From positions 1 through 64,000 of the forward strand of contig JAKSYS010000276.1 in NCBI GenBank assembly GCA_022925895.1: a DNA stretch of 64,000 nt. Reading direction: 5' to 3'. The position numbers and the translations under genes were made by a program. Below are positions 33,335-44,200 of this stretch, one piece after another. Source of the stretch: Fragilaria crotonensis (lineage: Eukaryota; Bacillariophyta; Fragilariophyceae; Fragilariales; Fragilariaceae). The notes beneath the pieces are model-generated. The model was not told the origin of the DNA and did no database searches. It saw only the letters and a list, made by a program, of their open reading frames with translations. The stretch's first letter is position 1. Each line of letters begins with the position of its first letter.

Positions 33335-33487
33335 TTCCATCTGCTGCTGCCAGAAGGAATATGAGTACGACGTAGCTTAAGTAGGTAGACTATATTTGAA
33401 ACATTATGTCACGTCCCATACTCCGAGTACTGAAGTTCGACAATTGGTGTACCATCAAATCGAGAAGACCTGCCGTCGTTTGTGCAT

Positions 33488-33551
33488 CTAATTATTGGCC
33501 TCACGAATGGACAATTCTCTTCCCATGATTTGAAATCCATTCATGGCTTGC
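33488..33551 (-). pseudogene. Tail fragment of the RRM gene
   Basis: The last ~20 codons of the RRM protein (AMNGFQIMGRELSIREANN and stop, TAG at 33488) carried along by the duplication. The match ends abruptly at 33551, where GC-rich unrelated DNA starts. Not expected to be functional. Confidence 0.9.
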
Positions 33552-34514
33552 ACCGTCGCGAGCGTCAGAAACACCGCCGACAAACCGGACCGACGCATCC
33601 GAGTTGCGGCGTGGGATCCCGTCGATCTCAGCCCGGATGTCAACAAAATTCCGCCATTTAGGGTCGATCGCCAGGCATACCCGCAACCCACTGCAGCGAC
33701 AACCGGCCCGCACATCCCATCGGCAGCCTCCCCTTGCCCCGCTCAAAGTCTCCAGCCGCAATGAACTTCGCGTCGAAAGAGGAAATGCAAGCGCCGCAAC
33801 AATTCCGTAATGCACACGGGGATCGATGTGGCCCGAGTTCTCCGTGTCGTAGCAACGTCGGCAGTCGATTCTTGAGGAGTCGATCGATTCGAAGGCGGGT
33901 ACACCCAACGACACAGCACCCCGAAAATGATGCAGTCGCCTTTGCGGACCACCCGGCACTTTGTCGTCATCCCCACTGTCCCTCACATTTAACAAAACAG
34001 ACAATCGACCCGCTATCTTGGCGGGGACCGTGCAGTTGTTGTCGACAAGGAGAGAAGTGGCAAAAAGGATGATCAAACCTGTACTTCGTCATCATCCTCA
34101 CCGTCCCTCCCCTCACACTTTGCACTCAACCAAGCAGACAATCGACCCGCTATTTCCCCAACGAGTACAACTACTTGTATCATTGTTACCTGGTAGCTAC
34201 ACAGTAACACAAATTACTGTATTAAAATTCAACTATTGTCATAGAAGATTACGACCACACTACAAGTACCAGTACAACAATAAAAATTCAAACATCCACG
34301 AAGAATCAACGCGGCCCTTGGTCCGCACAGATCCAGTCTGGTTTCTTGATGTGTTATGACGTTATGACGGTAAAAGGATGGATGGATGGACAGACGACCG
34401 CAATCAGCTCATCACGCATCACGCATCAGCACGCATCAGGCTCCCATCTCCTATCCCGAATCCTTTGAGAACAATGAAGAGGTCTAAGTAAGCAAACGCT
34501 TCTCGCTTCCCACC
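33552..34514. other. GC-rich unassigned DNA with a tandem repeat, then TOM1-like promoter region
   Basis: From 33552 to about 34090 the base composition is clearly more GC-rich than its flanks. Long frames exist on both strands (for example minus 33501-34076) but none resembles a known protein. A repeat with the core ACAATCGACCCGCTAT occurs at 34001-34016 and 34138-34153, each preceded by a related CGTCAT...GTCCCTC string, so the unit is about 137 bp. From 34170 the DNA is ordinary upstream sequence, with (GGAT) and (CATCACG) short repeats at 34376-34440. Confidence 0.5.
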
Positions 34515-35609
34515 ATGATATCCAACGAACTTTCACTTCCGTCGCCGCAGCACAATATCGAAGGTATCTTCCTTAAGAAAGGAGTCGTCACCGTGACTAT
34601 CGACAATTTGACGATCGCTTTGGTAGTCGCATCGATCTTGTACTCATTCTGCCTGATACTTTCCTATCGCAAGCTCGTGGGACTTCATCGTATTCGACCA
34701 CATTTATCAACCAAGAGCTTGCTTCTCATGAGTGTTGCCGTCGTGTGTGCTGTCCGAATCATGACAATTTTGGGAGTCGCCAGTATGAATATTGCAAATG
34801 TTCGAGCGCACTACTCGTTGCAACCGATTGACCGGCAACATAGCAGCACTACCGCTGGCACTGCAAGTAGTACGGGATATGATCGGAACCAAGCATTCTA
34901 CGACAAGTCAATGACTGTGCTCTTTGATTTGCCCAATTGTGTTGTGGTGTCCACTTATGTGCTGCTGACGCTTGTATGGGCAGAATGCTTCTTGGAAAGT
35001 CGATTTCACACCGAATCCATATCGCATTGGAAGAACGCATGGTTACAACTCTACATGTGGTTCAATTCCGTCCTCTATGGCTGCCAACTTGTATTGTACT
35101 GTTCCATCTTTTTGGCCACGGACAGCATCGTCCGCACCGTTCTTTACGCAGGGATAACGGGGATCAACTTTGTCGCTGTCTCCATGGTGACCACACTCTA
35201 CTTATACCTGAATGTCCGCTTTTCGGGCTTTCCGTACAGATCGCAGCATTCTCGAGACTCCCTCCACAAAATATCATCTGTCATGACGCTATGGTCTGTT
35301 ACGCGCATCATTTGGGGAGTGGCAACGCTATGCGTGTTTTTATTCAACATTGAACTACTTCAGGATTCTAATACTCCGTTTTGGTCCTTCGTCGTGCTAC
35401 TGCTGCTCTTCTTTGTCTGTGAAATTGTTCCCATAATCGCCATGCTGGATTACTCCTACATGAACATGATCGGCATGACTGAAGCGAACGACACCTTTGA
35501 ATGGATGCATGATCACATTCTCACGTCGCCTCTCTTGGTTGAATTTCCATCAGACCAGCCGCTCGAATCGAACGACGAAGAGGACAATGGAGCAACGACC
35601 CTGCAATGA
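34515..35609 (+). CDS. TOM1/TOM3/THH1-domain seven-transmembrane protein
   Basis: Single exon, 364 residues, ATG 34515. Seven hydrophobic segments; the best match is the THH1/TOM1/TOM3 domain: FDLPNCVVVSTYVLLTLVWA followed by ECFLESR corresponds to the family's conserved Phe-Pro...Ser-Thr-Tyr-x-Leu-Leu...Trp-Ala-Glu region. In plants TOM1 and TOM3 sit in the tonoplast and are used by tobamoviruses as replication anchors; animal relatives (GPR137) act at the lysosome on Rab/TORC1. The tail is acidic. It lies between the two SUI1 copies. Confidence 0.7.
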   Translation: MISNELSLPSPQHNIEGIFLKKGVVTVTIDNLTIALVVASILYSFCLILSYRKLVGLHRIRPHLSTKSLLLMSVAVVCAVRIMTILGVASMNIANVRAHYSLQPIDRQHSSTTAGTASSTGYDRNQAFYDKSMTVLFDLPNCVVVSTYVLLTLVWAECFLESRFHTESISHWKNAWLQLYMWFNSVLYGCQLVLYCSIFLATDSIVRTVLYAGITGINFVAVSMVTTLYLYLNVRFSGFPYRSQHSRDSLHKISSVMTLWSVTRIIWGVATLCVFLFNIELLQDSNTPFWSFVVLLLLFFVCEIVPIIAMLDYSYMNMIGMTEANDTFEWMHDHILTSPLLVEFPSDQPLESNDEEDNGATTLQ

Positions 35610-35806
35610 TCTTGTCGAGTCATGACCTTCAGTTGCTGCGAAAAATGCCACAGCTTTTACACCATGACATGGCGGAAGCGTTGTCAAGTCGGGTATCCCT
35701 GGGTGATACGTTGTCAAGTCGGGTTTTCCTGAGTGATACGTCCGTATGCGTAGCTTGAAGATAGCCATGCTTTGGTCCTTGACGATCGTTTCAGTACAAA
35801 ACCTTT

Positions 35807-37010
35807 ACTATTTGTACCAAAGTGCACAACGGTATCGTACTCCATTATTCCCTGACAACAGGACAGAAAAACAATCGCCATGGTGCCAGGATCACTCCTA
35901 CTCTAGAGCTCTATAATCCCTGGTACCTTGCACTGACGTTTGGCGTGACAAGTGAAGACATCAAGACAATGGAAACGACGGGCTCCATCGGAAGATGCAG
36001 GCACCCATCAATCTCATCAGTTTGTTTATTCTTGTTAATTTGTTTCACGTCGGATAGGTTGGGACATTGTGATGCCTTTGTGATTTATCCTGACGTTCAC
36101 GCGAAAGTGTTTTTGTTTGTACATTCAACTAGACATCTGTCACAACAAATAGAACGTACACGACAACAAAGAACAACGTGTCTCTTTCTGGCAAAGCAAA
36201 AGATCAAAATCAACGAAAATCTCGTTGGATCCATCAACTCGGATGGGATTTTTGAAGGACGCGACAAGGTGGAACGACCCCAATCATCTAAATTGGGAGT
36301 TGCTTCCAAAAAGTCGTGGAAAGCTGGAAGCAGTAGTGGTGCTGTTGATGATGCGCAGGACCTACGAACAGCAAATGGAATCATGGATAGTACATTATCG
36401 ACTCGCATTGCTGCTCCGGAACAGGAAGCGATCCAAGTTTTAGAGGCGAAACGTGGCTCAAAAGTTGTAACGATTGTTCGGTGAGTTCCAGAATAGTGAG
36501 CTACCGTAATATTACGTTCTCAAAACAGACCATGTTACCCTATGGCCATTCCTGTTCCTATAGTCATGGTTTTTGCGCTTGAGATGTGCGACAACTCATC
36601 GACTTTATATTTCCAGTGGAATGTCATCTCCTATGGAAACCAGAAAAGATATACTGAAAAGTCTCAAGAAGTCTCTGGGTGTTGGTGGCACGTTGGTAGA
36701 GGGCGTGTTGGAAATTCAAGGAGCCTATGCTGCCAAGACAGTGGAGGCGTTACACAAGAAAGGCTACGTCTTGGCCAAAATGATTGGAAAATGATTCCAT
36801 CTGCTGCTGCCAGTCGGAATATGAGTACGACGTAGCTTAAGTAGGTAGACTATATTTGAAACATTATGTCACGTCCCATACTCCGAGTACTGAAGTACGA
36901 CAATTGGTGTACCATCAAATCGAGAAGACCTGTCGTCGTTTGCATCTAATTATTGGCCTCACGAATGGACAATTCTCTTCCCATGATTTGAAATCCATTC
37001 ATCGCTTGCA
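35807..37010. repeat. Segmental duplication, copy 2 (parent locus)
   Basis: Partner of 32309-33551 in direct orientation, about 3.5 kb apart. Here the right end runs on into the intact RRM gene, so this is the original location. Compared with copy 1 it lacks about 33 bp inside the SUI1 linker and a few bases in the 3' flank. Confidence 0.9.
35969..36794 (+). CDS. SUI1/eIF1-domain protein, copy 2, with plastid-type leader
   Basis: Exons 35969-36480 and 36617-36794, intron 136 nt, 229 residues. The N terminus has a hydrophobic run (SVCLFLLICFTS) and then Cys-Asp-Ala-Phe-Val, a signal peptide with a Phe-type cleavage site as in diatom plastid preproteins. A transit-like basic/Ser-Thr segment and a linker precede the SUI1 domain (VVTIVRGMSSP, SLGVGGTLVEG). 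Cyanobacteria and many bacteria have YciH, a small SUI1 protein, so a plastid initiation factor of cyanobacterial origin is plausible. It points towards the RRM gene, which ends 150 bp beyond its stop on the other strand. Confidence 0.82.
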
Positions 37011-37978
37011 TCACCTTATTGGCATCTTCTTGAGTTCGCATCGTGACAAACGCAAATCCTCTTGGCCTTCCCGTCTCATTGTCGTACACCATGGAGATCT
37101 CCCCGACATTACCCAACTTCGAAAACTCGTTATAAATCATTTCTTCCGAACATTCAAAGGCAAGATTACCAACGTAAAGTTTGGCATCGCCAACAAAGTT
37201 CGCAGGTTTGCCTTCCGCCTTGTTCAACGCCACACGTTCCAATTCCAATTTGGGAAGTGTCACGAGTTCCATCCCAGGTCGCAACGTCATGATTCGATCC
37301 TTACTCTGAAACCACGTGTTTCCACAGACGCAGCATTCGAGGCGACTGTCAACCAAAAGTGTGTGTCAATGTGATGTAGAAGAGTATAGGGGTAACATAG
37401 AGTGATAAAGAGTGAGCACGAAAAGTTAGGATGCGTACATGGCAGGCATGACAATCTTACAAACAGCAAAAGCACGACACTTACCGTCCTTTGCCTCTCT
37501 CACCAAGATCTTCTGGTCGGATTGCAAAGTGGCTGGAGCATGTCCCGCAACGAACATAGGTGTTGGGCATGTCCTTTCCCTTTCCATAGTCTGGTTGCTG
37601 GTTGAATTGTTGTTGCTTGCTGAACGTACCCGAGGTGCCTCCGGCTGCAGCTGGTGCTCTTGTTGTGGAGGGCAGCGGTGGAGCAGACTCCTTTTGTACC
37701 GAAAGTGGTACTAAGGGTTCAATAAAATCAGCAGCTGGAGGAATATCATCCAAATCGAAATCAATCTCTGGCAGATCACTGCCAACATCAGCAACGAACA
37801 AGTGGCTAAAGCCTGCACCTGGTACCTTTCTCGTACCAGCAGTTGTTGTACCTCGCGATGATCGTAACGATGGCAAAGGACAAGGACCAAACCCAGACGC
37901 TACTGTCACAATAGCAGCAGCTGATATCAGAACATTGGTAAGTGAACACGTTGCAATCGCCATGAACCTAAACTGCAT
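36946..37978 (-). CDS. Plastid-type zinc-ribbon and RRM RNA-binding protein
   Basis: Exons 37485-37978 and 36946-37345 (intron 139 nt, GT-AG), 297 residues from ATG 37978. The leader is a hydrophobic signal ending ASGFGP, a near-perfect ASAFAP import site. A Pro/Ser-rich middle follows, then a zinc ribbon whose two halves straddle the intron: CGTCSSHF before and CCVCGNTW after. The C-terminal RRM has RNP2 KLYVGNLAF and RNP1 RGFAFVTM. RRM proteins bind single-stranded RNA; with this leader it probably acts on plastid transcripts or on translation. The zinc ribbon plus RRM order is less common than RRM alone. It is convergent with SUI1 copy 2. Confidence 0.88.
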
Positions 37979-39314
37979 CGTTATGTTGAGTGCGCAGCGT
38001 GTGTTGCGATATTCAACTGAACACGGAGAAGTTAGAAGTGAGTTCTGGAGTCTACTGTAGACTGACTTCGAACTTGTTTGGAACGACAAGGGAGAAGTGG
38101 ACGCAACTGCCTCGAATTTGTGAAACTGAGGACGTATTAATTCCTCAAAATTAGCAGAGAGAAGTAATGGAAGGGGGGAGATCGTACTCGGAGTACGAGT
38201 ATGAGCACTTGATCAATGGGCTACAGTCCGATAAGCGCACAGACTGCGTAACTTGTGCTCCGCCATAGTCGAGTACAGTACTGTATTTTAGCCTAAAACG
38301 TACCGATACAGGACTCCAGCGAAGGTGGTACTTGTACTCGGAGTTGTACTGGTACTCATTTTTAACTTGCCCGTCATCATGTGATGATGAAGGAAGGACC
38401 AAAAATGAAGTGGGTGGCTTTGATGGCGGACGCCTGGAACTTCATTCCTGATGACGAAGAACGTCAAGGTCTGCTACCAGTACAGTACTAGTACAAGCAT
38501 CCAGTATTTAAGTACCGGTACTGTATAGCAGGTATTGGGAATACTGGCAGCTGGAGTACTGTATTTCGACTGACGGTAGCCAGTCGCCAGTACCTGGTAC
38601 CCATAGATATCGCATAGCGCAGTAAGAAATCTTCACATGAACGTATGAACACGTACAGTACAGTACCAGTCAACTCCGACATGAAAGAACCCTAAAAACG
38701 TATAATGAAACTAACTGAAATCCTACTCAGTCGTACACACAATCTCGGTCTCACGTGCTTTTTTTGTCCCCATGCGCGCTTTACATCTGGACCTTGAAAC
38801 CTGAATCAACATTTCAGGAAATAACCCAGATGGCAGGGGAAATCACTTGGAAATAAATTTCAACTTGAACGACTTGGTTTTTGTCACAGGTGCTACAAGG
38901 CAATCACACGTGAACTGCGCTTGTTGCCCAGAACCATAGGTGCCTGTAGTAGTACCTTAACTGGCCGTCAAGTCGTTCCCGGAGTACATGGGTGGTTTTG
39001 GTGATCAAAGCAACTTAACGACTGTGACTATAACATTGTGACTATTACATTGCAGCGTACGACATTCCACACTGCACAGTTCAAGTGAAGGGTTGGTGTA
39101 AAACAGGAAACAGGCAAGGCGATCAAAGGAAATCTGATCATCAGGTGTCACTCAACCGCAAAGCGAAGTCCGAATCGACCGCACTACAAGCACCAACGAC
39201 TAAACCATTCACAGTACACAAGACATTCAACCACCGCATCTTGTCGCAACAAACACCTGACTACTGGAGAATTCCTGTAGCTGCTACCTGGTGGGACGCA
39301 CTCACAAAACATAG
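37979..39314. other. Divergent intergenic region (RRM / MFS), GTAC-rich
   Basis: About 1.3 kb without a supported frame. From 38180 to 38680 the sequence is dense in GTAC, CAGTACTG and CTCCGAGTAC strings, giving many overlapping small palindromes. Confidence 0.55.
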
Positions 39315-40927
39315 ATGAGGACACGGACTCCCATCCTTGCACGACCGAGACTGAGTCTGACCCTAATACTCGCATTGCTTCCGACTCTTCCTGCTACTTC
39401 TGCGTGGAGTACAAACAGTCCTCACAAATCGTCAGAAATGCAAACGAATCGCAAATTTATCGCCAAGTCGCCACTCTCGTCTGTATTTACTCGAAGGAAG
39501 GCTGGCAGTGGAATCCAATCGGCATCATCCAAAATTGTTGCCATGAGTAGTACTAGTGCCCACGATATGGGCTCGCAACAATCGGACAGTGCACATGCTG
39601 ATAGCAGTACACTCAACTTCAACTGGTCTATCGCTGCCTTACTCATTTCAGCCTTTCTCAATTTGCTCGGATTTACCATGGCGGGACCCATCACGCCAGC
39701 CCTTGACAGCACTTTGGCCTGACCGTGGGCGCTTCATTTGGTTCTCTCACGTCGGCATACCCCCTTGGGATGCTCTTTGGACTATTCCTTTGGCCTTCCT
39801 TGTCTGATCGATGGGGCCGCCCTCCCGTCATCACATTCACTCTACTAGGGACAGGCCTTGGACTTGCGGCCCAAGCCTACATTGTGGCCACCAACAGAAG
39901 TCTATGGATGTTTCTTGTTTCCAGAGTGATCACAGGAAGTTTCGCTGGCTCCTCGCCTGTGTCCAAGGCCTATCTGGCTGACGTTTCCAACATCAACGAC
40001 AACAAAGATATCAACAACCGGAAAAACACCCTGTCGCGAAATTTGGCATGGCGCGACGCCGCTTGTACATCTGCGTTTCTCGTGGGACCATTGTTGGGAG
40101 GTGTCTTTCTGGGATCGACAACATCACTCCCCTTTGTCATTTCTGTATCCAGCATTGCATCCTTGTTGGCGGCGCTTGTGGTTGGGACTGTGGTGCAAGA
40201 TACTCAAGTTGGTGGTGTCGTTGCTGCTGCTACAACGCCGACTACCGCGGATGGTGGTCTGGAACAAGAAAAGGACGTGGTGCCAAACAAATTCGACTCG
40301 AGTCTCCTTATTTCGTGTCCATTAGGAACGTCCCTCTGGTCGGGAGTTGCGACGGTCTGTCTTGTTTCCTTCTTGTTCAATGTTGGGGACAGCACGTTTC
40401 ACGCCTTCTTCTCCACCCTGCTCAAATCTGGCAATGTCTCTGCAAGTAACATTGGCCTAGTATATAGCAGCCTGGCTGTGATATCCCTCGGCGTGTCGAG
40501 TTTCGCGACGGCGAGAATTATGAAGAACTTTGGTCCCGTCGTTACCTGTGCCGCGGGTCTCGGAGCCGTAGCCACCGGTTTGCTCGTCATTGGATCTGGT
40601 TTCAACGTCGTCCAGCTCGTATTGGCGGCGGCAGCAATTTACTCGTGCGGCGTGCCACTTTACTCGCCCACCATACCCACCATGCTCCTACGGTGTGTCC
40701 CACCCAACCGTAGGGGGTTCATTTTGGGATTGGACGGTGCCATCAATACTGTGGCGCGGATCTTGGCGCCATTGCTAATGGGGCATTTGTACAAAACGAG
40801 AGGACCGTCTGCAGCATTTGGTCTCGCTGGCAAGGCGACAGTAATCGCTGCTACGATAGCTGTCGGAAAACGATTCCACGTTTTGAGGCAGGAAAGGAAG
40901 CTAGCTGCACAAGAAAAGCGATTATAA
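39315..40927 (+). CDS. Major facilitator superfamily carrier, plastid-type leader, one frame slip
   Basis: About 537 residues. The leader has a hydrophobic stretch (LSLTLILALLPTLPA) ending Thr-Ser-Ala-Trp-Ser, an import site with Trp at +1, which diatom plastids accept. TM1 (SIAALLISAFLNLLGFTMAG) is followed by the MFS loop 2-3 motif near LWPSLSDRWGRPP and a total of about twelve hydrophobic segments, with TM7 onwards from residue ~325. The frame slips at about 39710-39722: Leu-Asp-Ser then continues in the next frame as Phe-Gly-Leu-Thr-Val-Gly-Ala, so one base is missing and no intron fits. Most similar in pattern to the tetracycline/multidrug DHA1 type, but substrate cannot be told. ATG 39315. 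Confidence 0.8.
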
Positions 40928-41216
40928 ATGCATGAAACAATACTAATACAAAAACTAGATTAACTCCAGTACAACAGCGGTTCCTTTTCCTTCTCGAATC
41001 GTTGTAGCCGGAGTGGCCCATCCAGAGGCAGTTGGAACAATGGGGATTGTGGGATCGCCCTAGAGTTCATGTGAACCAGGGTGGCGACCACTGCCATAGT
41101 ATTGGAGATGAAAACTAGTTCTAAATAGTAACTTCTTATCGTAATCGGATTTTGCCGTACGACAGCGACATGGAGGTTTTCAAGGGATTCAAATATTGTA
41201 GCATCTCAGCGGTGCG

Positions 41217-44200
41217 TCACTGAATGAAGCGCGATAGGTGAAGCAAGATTCGCTGAGCAGCAAACGCGCCAGAGGCATCGCGACTCGCGGCAATCACCCT
41301 TTCCAACGCCGTCTTGAAGTCGCAAGTCTTTCGAGGAGCTTTGCCTGGTCGAGCCATGGTCAAGACCGTCTTCGTCAACACCACAACATTCACTTTCTCC
41401 TGACTTTCAATAGTACCGCAGAGAACAGTTGCGCAATGCTGAAGGCAAAAACTTACTGCAGCATCCCAATACATCGCGTGTTCTTCCGTTGGTGTGACGC
41501 CGACTGCATCGTATCGCCATTCGATCAAGTGAATCATGGACTTCAAGAGATCCATGTCGCAACATAGGAGACTTCGCAAATGATCTTTGGTAGACATTTG
41601 AACGACCAGACTGGAAAGTGAACACAAGAGTTGGGCCAAACGGGCTTGCTCCGATTCCACTTCCGTATTGCGAGCAATAGTCGTCCTCTTTACACCGGAC
41701 GTGAAGTTTTTGACAATTGCTTCCATAGCAGTAGTTTGTAGCGGTGGCGAGACACAGCGCAAAATTGTCATGAGTCCCTCTGATGCAACACCCTTAGTAT
41801 CTGTAGGAGAGGATGAGGTCATGGCGTTCACCAGGGCACGTGCAAGTGTGTCAACAGCGAGGGGGCCTGTTGACGTCGTTGCAAAGGGTACCAATGACGC
41901 AATGAGACGAATGGTCTGGCGTTGGAGATCTACCACAGTGTCTTGCTTGGACATTTCTGACAATGCTGGGACAAAGCGCTTGCTCTGGACCATTTCACGT
42001 CGGCACTGCTGGACTGTAGCGAGATTGGAAAGAAACGAGATAGCGGCACACTTCACCTCTGTGGAATTCGAGGGTTCAACCATAGTACGCGCACTTTCTT
42101 CTGGATCCAGAGCAGGAGAATTCTCGGCTAACGCAAGAGATTCGCTCTCCTCGTCACCACCGTTGGCTTCGACAACATTTGTCTCGAGGTCGGCGTCGTC
42201 ACACGCTTCGTCAACAGAAAACGCACCAATGGCGTGTAATGCGTGCTGAATACAAAGGGCGCAATCGTCTGAGTCGGCGATAGCACTTCTTCCCTTGCTG
42301 CTGTACGACAATTCTGTCAATAGTTCCAGTGCAGCGGTCTCGATTTCAGAAGAAATAGATCCTTCCAAGAGAAGCTTCATGATACTTTGGTGCCCATTCG
42401 ATGCCAACAGAATTGTCGGGTCTGCCTTTTTAAGTGCGACAATTGCAGATAGGTTCCCTTCTCCAGCGACCAAGGCCAACGCTGAAATGCCACCTGCAGA
42501 AGATATGATGTTGAGGGCACTTTCATGTTGAGCGATCGCACACAACATCTTGACATCTGGAGCGTCCATGACGTCTTCATCCTCGTCGACTTCATACTGA
42601 GAAAGCTTTGCTCGCTCCAGGAATCGCGAAATCACCATACGACAAATCTTTCGACCCAGACTTGCGGCCATCGAATCGGCATCGTTGCGACCAAGCTGCA
42701 TGCCTTTACCAGCATTGGCCTTCAACAAGTCAACCAAACACTCCATGCATCTCGACGATAAAGTTGCCGAAGTTGCTAACTTGTCGTCATCGTCATCGCG
42801 ATGCTCGTCCGCAAGGCAGGCAGCTGCAAAGCCAGCGATAGCCTCACTTCTTATCTTGAACTTTTCCACGGCCTGCGTCAGCAAGCCATTTTCTGCCAGA
42901 GTCGAAAGTATGCTGGCAACCACGTTTCTGATTTCTTGTACATCATCGGTATCTGCAGATGCATTAAGCATATCGAAAAGTGAAAGAAGAGTCTGCTTGG
43001 ATTCGATGAAAATGTGAACCAGGTTCTCTTCGTGCGATTCGACCATGAGTTTGATGAGACCAAATGCAAGGTGCACCAAATTCGGGTCTTGCCAGATGGA
43101 GAGACATACCCTCGGCACCTCGAAAGCTACCAGTATTGACGTTAAGTATTCATCGCCATTGTATTCGCTTACCGACGACGTGAGTCCTTCTAAGAGTTCA
43201 TGGCGAACCAACGGTCGGAAAATGGCGTCGAAGTCGCTCTTTTGCCCTACTTTCATGGGCAGAAAAGGTGAATCTTTCTCCTCTGACAACAAATTCAGGA
43301 AGTGTGCATATAAGGTCGCGACCAACTTGCGAGAATCTACACTTGGCTGATCTTTCAACGAGATTGCGTTCCAGACGGATTCACTCCCAGTGTCTTCAAG
43401 TGCACACGAGAAGACAACAATCGTGAAGAAGAGATTTATAGCGGCGCAGTGCGTGTCCTTGAAACCAGAACAACGCTCTTTCACCAGCACTAATGGCGGT
43501 CCGTATAATGGAGGCACATCTAGCATCTCGCCTTCATCTGCGTCGAATTTTGGTATTTTCATGGTCATAGAATGGAGAAGTGTTGAACACAACGCCATGA
43601 TAAGCCTTGGCTCTCGAGCAACTACTTCCACAAAGGCGCTGGTCAACGGCGACATCAAGGCCGCCTGGAAGTCGCTCCCAAGGTCCCCGACGAAATAGAG
43701 CAGAATTTCGATGGCCCAGAAGCAAATGTCAGCTCGACCGTCGGTAGGTTTCTTGGGGGTAGCCGTGGCACTCATGGCTAACACACAGCAGACGCCTTCG
43801 ATGACACCAGACTCGAGAAATCCTGCTTCACGACGCGCATCTTTGTTCGCACTTAAGACATGAAGAACTTCCAACGCCAGCAAAGGCAACTCTTCGTCAC
43901 CATCGTCAAGTTTCATTCCATCTGTCCCTTTCATGAGTAGACGACCCAAAGGAGCGGCGAGTCCAGCACGAGCGGCGGAAACCGCGTGTGACTGAAGGCC
44001 CACTATTCGGGCAACGGCTCGCAGGGCACCGCAGACGGTTGCAGTTCGAGATCCGGAGCCATAATCAGAAGCCGCATGCAAGAACGTAACAATTGATGGC
44101 AACGCGTCCTTTGAAATTGCGGACCACAATGAGGCATTGCTGCTAAGGGACTCCAGCGTTTGAATACAAGCTGCTTTGAGAGCTTCGGTGTTGTTGGTAT

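Larger units (their letters stand above)
32309..33551. repeat. Segmental duplication, copy 1 (SUI1 gene plus end of RRM gene)
   Basis: About 1.24 kb matches 35807-37010 in direct orientation at roughly 95% identity. It starts at TACTATTTGTACC, spans the complete SUI1 gene with its intron, and ends 64 bp into the last exon of the neighbouring RRM gene, at GCTTGCA. The whole RRM gene exists only at the other copy, so copy 1 is the derived one. Intron retention shows DNA-level copying, not retrocopying. Confidence 0.9.

Noticed and set aside
32309-33551. SUI1 copy 1 as a retrocopy
   Set aside because: The intron and both flanks are duplicated too, so it is a DNA-level segmental copy.
33501-34076. 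191-codon minus-strand frame
   Set aside because: Fuses the RRM tail fragment to GC-rich DNA with no recognisable protein; likely chance in GC-rich sequence.
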